Source: Algoriphagus aquimarinus
GTDB lineage: Bacteria > Bacteroidota > Bacteroidia > Cytophagales > Cyclobacteriaceae
Assembly: GCF_007997215.1 (NCBI RefSeq)
Contig: NZ_VORW01000019.1
Coordinates: 27,775 to 91,774, forward strand
Reading direction: 5' to 3'
DNA length: 64,000 nucleotides
The translations under genes and the position numbers were made by a program. The notes below the pieces were generated by a model. The model ran no database searches and was not told the origin of the DNA. It saw only the letters and a list, made by a program, of their open reading frames with translations. Shown piece after piece: positions 34,572-43,975 of the stretch (position 1 is its first letter; the number at the start of each line of letters is the position of its first letter).

Positions 34572-37500
34572 AGAGCTATAAACCCAAAAATCACATAAGA
34601 ATCGTTACTGCCGCATCCTTGTTTGACGGGCATGATGCAGCAATTAATATCATGCGTCGAATCATTCAGTCTACTGGCTGTGAGGTAATCCATCTCGGTC
34701 ATAACAGATCTGTACAAGAGATTGTGGATTGCGCTATTCAGGAAGACGTTCAAGCTATTGCAATTACTTCTTATCAAGGTGGGCATGTGGAGTTTTTTAA
34801 ATACATGTATGATTTGCTTCGTGAAAAAGGAGCTTCTCATGTGAAGATTTTTGGAGGAGGGGGTGGAACTATCCTTCCAGAAGAGATTAAGGAACTGCAG
34901 GATTATGGAATCAATAGAATTTACGCTCCGGATGACGGACGTTCGATGGGATTGCAGGGAATGATTAATGACTTAGTAAGTCAATGTGATTTTCCCATTG
35001 GTGATGAAATTCCCGAAGGATTTGTATTGGGAGTTGATAATAAAGAGCATGTTGCCAGAGCTATTTCTGCATTCGAAAATTTTCCTGAAAATTCTACAGC
35101 GCTCTTAGAAAAAGTAAGAAATCAAAGTAAGAATTCTAAAACTCCTGTACTAGGAATCACTGGTACGGGTGGAGCTGGAAAGTCTTCCCTTGTGGATGAA
35201 TTGGTTAGAAGATTCATCATGGACTTTGATGATAAAATACTAGCTATTATATCAGTTGATCCGTCTAAGCGAAAAACTGGTGGAGCATTGCTTGGAGATA
35301 GAATTCGTATGAATGCGATACATCATCCACGAGTCTATATGCGCTCTTTGGCTACCAGACAATCCAATCTTGCGCTTTCTAGATATGTACAAGATGCGGT
35401 GGATACAGTGAAAGCTGCCGGTTATGATATGGTGATTTTGGAGACTTCCGGAATAGGCCAGTCGGATACGGAGATCGTTGAGCATTCGGATTTATCGCTT
35501 TATGTGATGACTCCTGAATACGGAGCTGCATCCCAATTGGAGAAAATTGACATGCTGGACTTTGCCGATGTGATCGCATTGAATAAGTTCGACAAGAGAG
35601 GAGCACTGGATGCGATTCGGGATGTCAAAAAGCAGTTTAAGCGTAATCACAACCTTTGGGAAACCAAGGACGAGGATATCCCAGTTTTTGGTACCATCGC
35701 TTCCCAATTCAATGATCCTGGGATGAATCAGCTTTATCGCACGTTGATTTCCAAGATTGCTGAAAAGCATCCAGAACTGGATAGTACTTTTGAATTGACT
35801 GCAGGTAGCTCAGAAAAAATCTACATCATTCCTCCAGCTAGAACCCGGTATCTCTCTGAGATCTCGGAGATTAACAGGAATTATGATGTATGGGTAGATG
35901 AGCAGAAAGAGATAGCTCAGCAGCTTTATAGCATTACTAAGTCTATTGAGGCAATAGAAAATACCAAGGTGGAGGATAAGGATCGCTTAATCAAAGAACT
36001 TCAGGAAGTGTATGCTCAAGTGGAGCTTGAGTTTGATCCAAAAAACAAAAAATGGCTTGAGGAATGGTCTTCTGAAGTGGCAAAATATGGGGAGGACTTC
36101 TATGTTTTCAAGGTAAGAGATAAAGAAATTAAGATTAAAACGTTTTCCACTTCACTTTCGGAGACTAGAATACCGAAAGTGGCTTTGCCTAAGTATGAGG
36201 CATGGGGAGATATTTTGAAGTGGGGTTTGAGGGAAAATGTTCCAGGCAAATTTCCATATACAGCAGGAGTGTTTCCCTTCAAAAGAGAAGGAGAAGATCC
36301 TACTCGAATGTTTGCTGGCGAAGGTGGACCAGAGCGTACTAATAAGCGCTTCCACTATGTGTCCAAGGGTATGGATGCTAAGCGGCTCTCTACCGCCTTT
36401 GACTCTGTGACCCTATACGGAGAAGATCCTGATTATCGACCTGATATCTATGGCAAAATAGGTAATTCGGGTGTGAATGTTTGTTGTTTGGATGATGCAA
36501 AGAAGCTTTACTCAGGCTTTAATCTGGTAGACCCAATGACCTCAGTGTCAATGACTATAAATGGACCGGCTGCTACGATGACGGCGTTCTTTATGAATAC
36601 TGCAATAGATCAGCAGTGCGAGGTTTATATCAAAGAGAATGGATTAGAAACAGAGATAGATCAGAAAATAGATCAAATCTATAAAATCAAAAATCTTCCT
36701 AGGCCTACTTATAATGCTAAAGTTCCTGAGGGAAATAATGGCCTAGGTTTAATGCTGTTGGGAGTGACTGGAGACCAGGTGTTGTCAGCTGAAGTTTATC
36801 AGAAAATCAAAGCTGAGACCATTGCCAGAGTAAGAGGCACAGTGCAGGCTGATATTTTGAAAGAAGATCAGGCACAGAATACCTGCATATTCTCCACTGA
36901 ATTTTCTTTGAGACTGATGGGAGATGTGCAGCAATACTTCATCGAACAGAGTATTCGTAATTTCTATTCTGTGTCTATCTCTGGATATCATATTGCGGAA
37001 GCAGGAGCGAATCCTATCACTCAGTTGGCTTTGACACTTTCCAATGGCTTTACCTACGTGGAATACTACGTGAGTCGTGGAATGGATATCAATCAATTTG
37101 CGCCTAACCTATCATTCTTTTTCTCCAATGGAATTGATCCAGAATATGCGGTAATCGGTAGAGTTGCTCGTAGAGTTTGGGCAAAAGCCATGAAGTTAAA
37201 ATATGGCGCAAATGAGCGTTCGCAAATGCTCAAGTATCATATTCAGACTTCAGGTCGGTCGCTACATGCACAGGAAATTGACTTCAATGACATCAGGACT
37301 ACCCTTCAGGCATTGTACGCGATTTATGATAATTGTAATTCATTGCATACCAATGCATACGATGAAGCTATTACAACGCCTACTGAAGCATCGGTTCGTA
37401 GAGCAATGGCTATTCAGTTGATTATCAACAAGGAGTTGGGATTGGCTAAGAATGAAAATCCTATCCAAGGCGCCTTTATTATAGAGGAATTGACAGACTT

Positions 37501-37933
37501 AATAGAAGAGGCTGTGTACGTAGAGTTTGATAGAATCACCGAGCGAGGTGGTGTGTTGGGAGCGATGGAAACCATGTATCAGCGTGGAAAGATCCAAGAG
37601 GAAAGCATGCATTATGAAATGCTCAAGCATACAGGAGAATATCCTATCATCGGTGTGAATACCTTTCTTTCTTCTGATGGATCACCTACGGTCACTCCAG
37701 GAGAAGTGATCAGAGCTGAGGAACAAGAAAAACAAGGTCAGATTAAAACTTTGCAAACACTGCATGCTGCTAATCCAGAATTGGTAGAAAAGCACCTTCA
37801 GGCGCTAAGGAAAGTTTCTGTCAATAATGAAAACATCTTCTCGGAACTAATGGAAGCCGTTAAGTATTGTTCACTTGGACAGATTACTCATGCACTTTAT
37901 GAAGTCGGCGGTCAGTATCGTCGAAATATGTAA
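34556..37933 (+). CDS. icmF: Fused isobutyryl-CoA mutase (methylmalonyl-CoA mutase family with G-protein chaperone)
   Basis: 1125 residues, the three-part IcmF layout. Residues 12-145 are the B12-binding domain (LFDGHDAAINIM with the axial His about 26, AITSYQGGHVEFF, GGGGGTILPEE). Residues 195-420 are a MeaB-like GTPase: P-loop GITGTGGAGKSSLVDEL, ISVDPSKRKTGGALLGDRIR and ALNKFDKRG. From about 560 to the end is the mutase barrel (YTAGVFPFKREGEDPTRMF, SVSMTINGPAATM, AEAGANPITQLALTLSNG). The AGVFPFKR segment is the IcmF form rather than the TIRQYAGF of methylmalonyl-CoA mutase. Interconverts isobutyryl- and n-butyryl-CoA. Divergent from the CoA-transferase gene. Confidence 0.9.
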   Translation: MTTIPESYKPKNHIRIVTAASLFDGHDAAINIMRRIIQSTGCEVIHLGHNRSVQEIVDCAIQEDVQAIAITSYQGGHVEFFKYMYDLLREKGASHVKIFGGGGGTILPEEIKELQDYGINRIYAPDDGRSMGLQGMINDLVSQCDFPIGDEIPEGFVLGVDNKEHVARAISAFENFPENSTALLEKVRNQSKNSKTPVLGITGTGGAGKSSLVDELVRRFIMDFDDKILAIISVDPSKRKTGGALLGDRIRMNAIHHPRVYMRSLATRQSNLALSRYVQDAVDTVKAAGYDMVILETSGIGQSDTEIVEHSDLSLYVMTPEYGAASQLEKIDMLDFADVIALNKFDKRGALDAIRDVKKQFKRNHNLWETKDEDIPVFGTIASQFNDPGMNQLYRTLISKIAEKHPELDSTFELTAGSSEKIYIIPPARTRYLSEISEINRNYDVWVDEQKEIAQQLYSITKSIEAIENTKVEDKDRLIKELQEVYAQVELEFDPKNKKWLEEWSSEVAKYGEDFYVFKVRDKEIKIKTFSTSLSETRIPKVALPKYEAWGDILKWGLRENVPGKFPYTAGVFPFKREGEDPTRMFAGEGGPERTNKRFHYVSKGMDAKRLSTAFDSVTLYGEDPDYRPDIYGKIGNSGVNVCCLDDAKKLYSGFNLVDPMTSVSMTINGPAATMTAFFMNTAIDQQCEVYIKENGLETEIDQKIDQIYKIKNLPRPTYNAKVPEGNNGLGLMLLGVTGDQVLSAEVYQKIKAETIARVRGTVQADILKEDQAQNTCIFSTEFSLRLMGDVQQYFIEQSIRNFYSVSISGYHIAEAGANPITQLALTLSNGFTYVEYYVSRGMDINQFAPNLSFFFSNGIDPEYAVIGRVARRVWAKAMKLKYGANERSQMLKYHIQTSGRSLHAQEIDFNDIRTTLQALYAIYDNCNSLHTNAYDEAITTPTEASVRRAMAIQLIINKELGLAKNENPIQGAFIIEELTDLIEEAVYVEFDRITERGGVLGAMETMYQRGKIQEESMHYEMLKHTGEYPIIGVNTFLSSDGSPTVTPGEVIRAEEQEKQGQIKTLQTLHAANPELVEKHLQALRKVSVNNENIFSELMEAVKYCSLGQITHALYEVGGQYRRNM

Positions 37934-38010
37934 TCTGATTATAAGATTGAAAAATTGGAAGATTACAAAATTCTTAAGAACAGTAAGTCTATTGGTTAAT
38001 TAGAGATAAA

Positions 38011-38424
38011 ATGGCAAAAAGAAATGTTACGGTTCGCATGAAAGCGGATCACGAGTACGAAGCGGTAAATGCACAAGGCAATGTAGTACAGATAGATATG
38101 TATGACCCTCAGGATAAAAAAGCACAGTCTCCAATGGATATGCTGCTTTCGGCCTTGGGATCATGTGCCTCTGTGGACGCGGTATTGATGATGAAAAAGA
38201 AGCGTAAAACTGTCACGGACTTTATCGTGGAAGTAGAAGGTAATCGTAACGAAGGAGTCCCGTCTTATTATACTGATATACATTTGAAGTTTATCTTGAT
38301 TTCTCCAGATGCAAAAGAGGAGGAATTTGCAAAAGTTGTAGCGCTGTCTGTAGAGAAATACTGCTCAGTGGCTTCTTCTTTGAAGTCAACGATAACATTT
38401 TCATCAGAAGTAAGAACAGCCTAA
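38011..38424 (+). CDS. OsmC family protein
   Basis: 137 residues. OsmC/Ohr proteins are thiol peroxidases that reduce organic hydroperoxides. The two conserved Cys are visible: one in SALGSCASVDAVLMM (about residue 52) and one in EKYCSVASSLKS (about 117). The Arg/Glu pair cannot be checked by eye. YhfA-like members, not true Ohr, often look like this. The stop overlaps the next gene's start by one base (TAATG), so the small hypothetical protein is translationally coupled. Confidence 0.88.
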   Translation: MAKRNVTVRMKADHEYEAVNAQGNVVQIDMYDPQDKKAQSPMDMLLSALGSCASVDAVLMMKKKRKTVTDFIVEVEGNRNEGVPSYYTDIHLKFILISPDAKEEEFAKVVALSVEKYCSVASSLKSTITFSSEVRTA

Positions 38425-38663
38425 TGAGAGTTGTAAAGGAATTCAATCAGGAGGACATACGGGTCAGTGTGTTCTCCTGGAATAATAAATATATCCTCAA
38501 GTTCGAATTGGGGCCAATGGAGCAAACATTCAAAGTTCCAGAGACGGATGTGCTTGATGAAGAAGATTTGGAGACATTTTGGACTGGTGATTTTTTCGAG
38601 AAAGTGAAACTGAGATTTAAGGAAATGGGACAATCATTTCGTGCTGAAGTGGAAAATTTATAA
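38424..38663 (+). CDS. Small hypothetical protein coupled to OsmC
   Basis: 79 residues, soluble and acidic, with no signal or membrane helix. The visible pattern is RVSVFSWNNKYILKFELGPMEQTFKVPE, suggesting beta-strands, followed by DVLDEEDLETFWTGDFFEKV and an amphipathic C-terminal helix. No family is recognised. It starts at the A of the OsmC TAA stop (TAATG) and is followed 20 bp later by the Cache lipoprotein gene, so it may bridge the two. Confidence 0.7.
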   Translation: MRVVKEFNQEDIRVSVFSWNNKYILKFELGPMEQTFKVPETDVLDEEDLETFWTGDFFEKVKLRFKEMGQSFRAEVENL

Positions 38664-38683
38664 TTTCCTCTTTCCCTTAGCTT

Positions 38684-39694
38684 ATGCAGGCACCTAAAAT
38701 CTGGATTTTTCCCTTACTTATATTTTTTATTTCTTGCGGATCCTCAGAGACAAAGGAGGTCAAGAAAAGCAATAAGATTGATAGATCTATCATACTTGAA
38801 ATGGAATCTGAGCTTTCTAAGCTTAATGAGGAGATTATTTATTTAAAGGATCATTTTGAGTTTCTTCTGGCAAATAGAGATAGCTTGTTGAAATTTGCAG
38901 ATTATGACAAGTATAGTTTTGATGGGGCTTTTTCTTCCAATACTCCCAAAAACCCAAAAAAACTCAGCTCCGTGGTGATTTTGAATACCACACCAGACTA
39001 TGATTTAGCAATGAAGAATGTGTTAGTTACCAATGCATTGGATTCACTTTTTGATCAGACATCTGAAAAATACCCAATCATTGCTCAGGTTTATTTTAAT
39101 GCGATAGATCAAGTATCACGTGTTTTTCCTGCCTATGATGCCAAAGCACTTTTGGATCCAAATCTGGATTTGACCACGTTTAATTTTTTTTACCAAGCTG
39201 ATTTCAATCATAATCCAAAGAAAGGTCCGGTCTGGATACCTGAAGTATACATAGATCCGGCAGGTAGGGGTTGGATTCTTTCATTAGTTCATCCTGTACT
39301 GGAAGGCGATAAACTGTATGCAGTGTTGGGGATTGACATTACAGTGGAAGAGATTATAAGTAGGTATTTAGAATCCAAGGAGGGTGAATACTTAATAGTG
39401 AACAGCAAAGGGGATATTGTTGGAGGAAAAGCCGCTGCGATAGAAGCTTTGAGCTTCCCGCCTTTATTAAATCATGTTTATATAGAAACGATTAGTGCAG
39501 ATAATTTTCGGATTTCAGACTTTAATCTTTTCAACAGTAAGAATAGAGAGGTACGTGAAATGGCACTCTCGATAATACTGAAGAAGCAAGACCATTTTTT
39601 ATTTGAGGATGAGTTTAGTCCTGATGCTGCATATGCAATTCCTTTCACTTTTCTTGATTGGTATTTGATCAAAATAGAGACCAAGACTCCATGA
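38684..39694 (+). CDS. Lipoprotein with Cache-like sensor domain, coupled to a histidine kinase
   Basis: 336 residues. A hydrophobic N-terminus with FFISC at about 14-18 predicts a lipoprotein. A long helix (IDRSIILEMESELSKLNEEIIYLKDHFEFLL) precedes an alpha/beta domain. VWIPEVYIDPAGRGWILSLVHPV, then LYAVLGIDITVEEI, matches the conserved strand pattern of PDC/dCache ligand-binding domains, which are normally the periplasmic parts of chemoreceptors and kinases. No membrane helix or output domain follows. Its TGA overlaps the ATG of the hybrid kinase (ATGA, 39691-39694), so the two are made together. The likely role is ligand sensing that is passed to the kinase; this is inference. Confidence 0.78.
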   Translation: MQAPKIWIFPLLIFFISCGSSETKEVKKSNKIDRSIILEMESELSKLNEEIIYLKDHFEFLLANRDSLLKFADYDKYSFDGAFSSNTPKNPKKLSSVVILNTTPDYDLAMKNVLVTNALDSLFDQTSEKYPIIAQVYFNAIDQVSRVFPAYDAKALLDPNLDLTTFNFFYQADFNHNPKKGPVWIPEVYIDPAGRGWILSLVHPVLEGDKLYAVLGIDITVEEIISRYLESKEGEYLIVNSKGDIVGGKAAAIEALSFPPLLNHVYIETISADNFRISDFNLFNSKNREVREMALSIILKKQDHFLFEDEFSPDAAYAIPFTFLDWYLIKIETKTP

Positions 39695-42552
39695 AGAGCA
39701 GGGTAGGATATCGCAGAGATTTTTGGCTCATGATTGCTATAGGTAGTGTCTTAGTTATCCTAGTGATATTACTTGGCGTTAGTTTTTTCAAGGCTATCTC
39801 TGATTCTGAGACAAAATCCAAAAGGGAATTTTTAATGAAACAAACAGAGCTGGCAGCTACAGAAATTGAAATCGAAATAGATCGATTTGAAGTGAATGCT
39901 AAGTCTTTGATTGAGTTTCTAGGGGATGAGGACTTAGACGAAGATGATTATAAAGAGGAATTCACAGATGCTGTCAGACGTGTTTTTAATAATTACCCCC
40001 GGCTTATTGACACGGTTTGGGTGAATCTTCAGGATTCCATTATTTATTTGACCCAAACTGACAGGAATGACTTTATCCGAAGTCGAGCCATAGGTAATAT
40101 TCCCAGCACAAGAGACCATGATTTTATTTTTTCTACCGGAAGAAATACTATGGGTTTTGAACTCACATTCGCTTTAAGTCCAGTTAGGTTTACCAAAGAC
40201 TTTGTCACTCACTATTATTTGAATAAAGGAGGAAGTAAGCTTCTGATGCTCGGAGATAAGTTGGAAAACTTAGATCCTGGACAAGATGTAAATATGCTTG
40301 AAATTGATGACGCATCGTTGAAGAAAATTCAAGTGGATGTAGAGATCGGTGTGATTGGTATTTATGAAATTGACTGGGTAAAGGGATCAAATTCTGGGTC
40401 TGGGATACTAGTGCAATACCCATTTAATTTAGGTGAATTTTATGATAACGCTGCGCTATTATTCATGGTTGAGTCTGACTCAATTACGGGTGGTATCTAC
40501 AGTACATATCTCTTTTTGTTTTCTGGATTTGTTTTTCTTCTGATAGGTACCGTTATTTTCTTTACACTTTCGCTACAGACTAATTTAGAGTCCCAGAAAT
40601 TGCTTAAAGAAAGTGCCGAAGAGATTTCTGAGCTTTTTGATCAGCAGAATCTTTTGCTTAAGGAGCTTAGGGGGTTTGTTTTTTTCCACAATGCCAAGGG
40701 TCAAATCACTCAGGTAAGTGATGAAGTCGAGGAAGTACTTGGGCATCCAAAATCAGAATTTTTGGATGCATTTAGGAACGAGGACGGGCATTTAGGTGCT
40801 ATTAATATCAAGAGTTTGGTGAATAGTGCACTAAGTCAAAATCAGTCTTTCATCGATGTGGAATATGATTTCCGTAAGCCAGATGGCACTAAAGTTCATC
40901 TAAGGATTTTCGAAAAATTAGTGTTTGATGAGGACGGTGTATTTAATGGAGGCCTAGGTATATGTACTGATATTACAAGTCAATATCGGAGCAATCAAGA
41001 ATTAATTGAAAGTGGTAAACGCCTTCAAAACCTGATAGATAATATACCTGACATTATCTTTATTTATAATAATGAGGGAAAGGTTCTTGATTCGCATTCA
41101 AAAGATCAAAAATTCCTAAAATCGGTAGAACGCTCTCTAATAGGAGATTCATTGTTTGATTTGGTACCTAAAAAGCAACGGGAACAAACTCAGTTTGCAT
41201 TTAAACTGGCAAGGAAAACGGAGCAAATTCAGACTGTAGATTTGAAAATTAATCTGAGGGAGCATGAAAATCAATATTTTGAAGTTCGCTTTTTCCCATT
41301 GGATACTAAACGAATGATGTCTATTTCTAAGGATATTACTAGTCAACGCATTTGGGAGAAAGGTTTGGTAGATGCCATGAATGCAGCGGATCTAGCCAGC
41401 AGAGCTAAGTCCGAGTTTCTGGCCAATATGAGCCATGAAATCAGAACTCCTATGAATGGCCTCTTGGGAATTATTGACTTATTAGATCAAACGAGTTTAG
41501 ATGAAGAACAGCTTCAATACCTTGATATCATCAAAAACTCAGGTAATTCACTGCTGAGCATTATCAAGGATATTCTGGATTATTCTAAAATTGAAGCAGG
41601 GAAAATTGAAATCAACTCAATGGTTTTTTCTCCTGCGGAAGAATTGGAAAAGCAGGTACAGATCTTCTATGGCCTGGCTCAAAAGAAAGGTGTTATTTTA
41701 ACTACCGTTCTGGGTTCTGGGACAAAAGACCTGATGGAGGGAGACGTCGAAAAGATCAATCAGGTGATTCTAAACCTTGTAGGTAATGCGGTAAAGTTTA
41801 CCTCTAAGGGAGGGACTGTGACGGTACAGATGGAAATCGAAAATATTTCAGGAGACCTCAATTATTTGCGGTGCAGTGTGGCAGACAGTGGGATTGGCAT
41901 TCCTCAAGAGGAAATAGCAAAACTAACAGATCCATTTTATCAAGTCGAAAGTTCAAGTTCACGTAGTTATCAAGGTACTGGACTAGGATTAGCTATCGCA
42001 AAAAAGATTGTGGAATTGATGGGAGGGGAATTGACCATTTCAAGTGAGTTTGGTATAGGAGCTATTTTTGCATTTACTGTAATCTTGAAAAAGGCGAAAT
42101 TTGTAAAAGAAAATCTTTTGAGTGAGCTACCCAAGCGAACGAATTGGAATGGCATGGCAAAGGAATATCCAGCCCGAATTCTATTAGCGGAAGATAATGA
42201 CCTTAATCTTCAGTTGATGACTTTAATGCTTGATCAACTAGGTTACGATTTTGCTATCGCAAAAAATGGTTTGGAAGTATTGAATTTAGTTAAATCCGAA
42301 GAGTTTGATATGATATTGATGGATGTGCAGATGCCTTTACTAAACGGCTTGGAAGCATCAAAAAAGATTCGCGCGCTAGGAGAAAGAGGAGAGATATTTA
42401 TAATTGGCTTATCTGCAAATGTCTTTGATGAGGATCAGAGAAAAGCAACTGACGCTGGAATGGATGATTACCTGACAAAGCCTATCCGTCTAGTTTTATT
42501 AGCTGAAAAAATCAAGGAATATTTTTTGAAAAAGGAATCTAATAAAGTGTAA
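39691..42552 (+). CDS. Hybrid sensor histidine kinase with two PAS domains and a receiver
   Basis: 953 residues from the ATG at 39691. The TTG frame start at 39658 lies inside the lipoprotein gene and is rejected. The N-terminal helix (about 10-33) and a second helix (about 272-294) enclose a periplasmic region of about 235 residues. Then two PAS-type domains (FVFFHNAKGQITQVSDEVEE; IPDIIFIYNNEGKVLDSH). HisKA has ANMSHEIRTPMNGLLGI (His about 582). The ATPase has NQVILNLVGNAVKF, VADSGIGIP and GTGLGLAIAKKIVELMGG. The receiver has LLAEDNDLN, LMDVQMPLLNG (phospho-acceptor Asp about 878) and DYLTKPI. No DNA-binding output domain is present, so a separate response regulator or Hpt protein is expected elsewhere. 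Confidence 0.93.
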   Translation: MKSRVGYRRDFWLMIAIGSVLVILVILLGVSFFKAISDSETKSKREFLMKQTELAATEIEIEIDRFEVNAKSLIEFLGDEDLDEDDYKEEFTDAVRRVFNNYPRLIDTVWVNLQDSIIYLTQTDRNDFIRSRAIGNIPSTRDHDFIFSTGRNTMGFELTFALSPVRFTKDFVTHYYLNKGGSKLLMLGDKLENLDPGQDVNMLEIDDASLKKIQVDVEIGVIGIYEIDWVKGSNSGSGILVQYPFNLGEFYDNAALLFMVESDSITGGIYSTYLFLFSGFVFLLIGTVIFFTLSLQTNLESQKLLKESAEEISELFDQQNLLLKELRGFVFFHNAKGQITQVSDEVEEVLGHPKSEFLDAFRNEDGHLGAINIKSLVNSALSQNQSFIDVEYDFRKPDGTKVHLRIFEKLVFDEDGVFNGGLGICTDITSQYRSNQELIESGKRLQNLIDNIPDIIFIYNNEGKVLDSHSKDQKFLKSVERSLIGDSLFDLVPKKQREQTQFAFKLARKTEQIQTVDLKINLREHENQYFEVRFFPLDTKRMMSISKDITSQRIWEKGLVDAMNAADLASRAKSEFLANMSHEIRTPMNGLLGIIDLLDQTSLDEEQLQYLDIIKNSGNSLLSIIKDILDYSKIEAGKIEINSMVFSPAEELEKQVQIFYGLAQKKGVILTTVLGSGTKDLMEGDVEKINQVILNLVGNAVKFTSKGGTVTVQMEIENISGDLNYLRCSVADSGIGIPQEEIAKLTDPFYQVESSSSRSYQGTGLGLAIAKKIVELMGGELTISSEFGIGAIFAFTVILKKAKFVKENLLSELPKRTNWNGMAKEYPARILLAEDNDLNLQLMTLMLDQLGYDFAIAKNGLEVLNLVKSEEFDMILMDVQMPLLNGLEASKKIRALGERGEIFIIGLSANVFDEDQRKATDAGMDDYLTKPIRLVLLAEKIKEYFLKKESNKV

Positions 42553-42555
42553 AAA

Positions 42556-42584
42556 AAAGCCGGTTTGTGAAACCGGCTTTGATT
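42556..42584. terminator. Bidirectional terminator between hybrid kinase and E2 gene
   Basis: AAAGCCGGTTT and AAACCGGCTTT form an 11-bp stem with a 3-nt loop. A runs on the left and T-rich sequence on the right make it usable from both convergent genes. It lies 3 bp after the kinase stop and 4 bp before the E2 stop. Confidence 0.85.
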
Positions 42585-43880
42585 TTATAGAGGTGTGTTG
42601 ATATCGAATGCTTCTAGGTAATCTGAAACCCGCTTTACAAACCTTCCTCCTAATGAGCCGTCAACTACTCTATGGTCATAGGAGTGGGATAGGAACATTT
42701 TATGTCTGATAGCAATTACATCACCTGTGGGAGTTTCTACCACAGCAGGCTTCTTAATAATAGCACCTACAGCCATTATAGCCACTTGAGGCTGAGGAAT
42801 GATAGGAGTACCCATTACATTTCCAAAAGAACCCACGTTAGAAACGGTGTAAGTGCCTCCTGCTAGATGATCTGCGTTTAGCTTATTGTTTCTAGCTAGA
42901 TTGGCTAGCTCATTTACTTTTTTGGAAATCCCAACAAGATTCAACTGATCAGCATTTCTAATAATAGGAACAATCAGGTTTCCATTTGGCAATGCTACCG
43001 CCATTCCTACGTTGATATCTTTTTTTCTGATAATTCTATCTCCATCTACGGAGATATTGATCATCGGAAAATCTCGGATAGCTTTTGCAACTGCTTCAAT
43101 AAAGAATGGTGTATAGGTGATAGACTCACCAAATTTGGCTTTGTAATCAAGCTTATTTCTCTCGCGCCACAATACGATATTGGTCATGTCAGTTTCCACA
43201 AAAGAAGTGACATGTGCTGAAATACGCTTTGAATCCAACATCCGCTGAGCTATCATCTTGCGCATTCGGTCCATTTCGATAATCTCGTCTTCGCCAGAGA
43301 TACTCATCTGAATCTTTGGAGCTGAAATGGATGGAATTGAAGCAGCTGGTTTAGCTGATGAAGATTTTGACTTAAGGTAGTCCAGCATGTCCTGCTTAGT
43401 TACTCTCGAGTCTTTTCCTGTGCCAGGAACTTTGGCAAGTTCAGCTTTTGAGATTCCTTCTTCTTTGGCGATACTTTGTACCAAAGGAGAATAAAATCTA
43501 TCATCGCCTGAATCCATGAATTCAGAATTGTTCGGAGTTTCTAAAATTGAGGCTGTATTTTCAGTGGCTGAAGCAATAAGTTCATCTTTGCTTGATTCCG
43601 TTTTAGGCTCAGGGTTGAGCACAGCAATCTTTTCTTCGCCAGAGGTTTCGATGATTGCTATTGGAGCTCCCACAGCGATTACATCTCCTTCTTTAGCAAG
43701 AATTTGCTTCAAGACACCAGCATGAGTGGAGGGAACTTCAGTATCTACCTTATCGGTAGCTACTTCTAGAACAGATTCGTCCTGTTCGATCGTGTCACCC
43801 TCATTTTTAAGCCAGGTCAGCACTGTACCTTCTATGATACTTTCGCCCATTTTGGGCATTAGCATTTCTACAATCGCCAT
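42585..43880 (-). CDS. Dihydrolipoamide acyltransferase, E2 component of a 2-oxoacid dehydrogenase complex
   Basis: 431 residues. Lipoyl domain (1-80) with Lys in EVATDKVDTEVPS; a variable linker; E3-binding domain (about 128-165: RFYSPLVQSIAKEEGISKAELAKVPGTG); then the catalytic domain with FVETDMTNIVLWRE and the active-site LSHSYDHRVVDGSLGGRF (His, Asp). It transfers the acyl group from E1-bound thiamine to CoA. The GESIIEGTVLTWLKNEGD opening is closer to branched-chain or pyruvate E2s than to the 2-oxoglutarate E2. E1 and E3 genes are not in the window, so the substrate is left open. Confidence 0.93.
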   Translation of the reverse strand: MAIVEMLMPKMGESIIEGTVLTWLKNEGDTIEQDESVLEVATDKVDTEVPSTHAGVLKQILAKEGDVIAVGAPIAIIETSGEEKIAVLNPEPKTESSKDELIASATENTASILETPNNSEFMDSGDDRFYSPLVQSIAKEEGISKAELAKVPGTGKDSRVTKQDMLDYLKSKSSSAKPAASIPSISAPKIQMSISGEDEIIEMDRMRKMIAQRMLDSKRISAHVTSFVETDMTNIVLWRERNKLDYKAKFGESITYTPFFIEAVAKAIRDFPMINISVDGDRIIRKKDINVGMAVALPNGNLIVPIIRNADQLNLVGISKKVNELANLARNNKLNADHLAGGTYTVSNVGSFGNVMGTPIIPQPQVAIMAVGAIIKKPAVVETPTGDVIAIRHKMFLSHSYDHRVVDGSLGGRFVKRVSDYLEAFDINTPL

Positions 43881-43975
43881 GGTTATGATTTAATAATTTA
43901 TTGGGTTTATATACAAGTTTTAAAATTAAATTTTCTAAAACACTATCCCAAACCTTTCAATAGAAATTTTATTTG

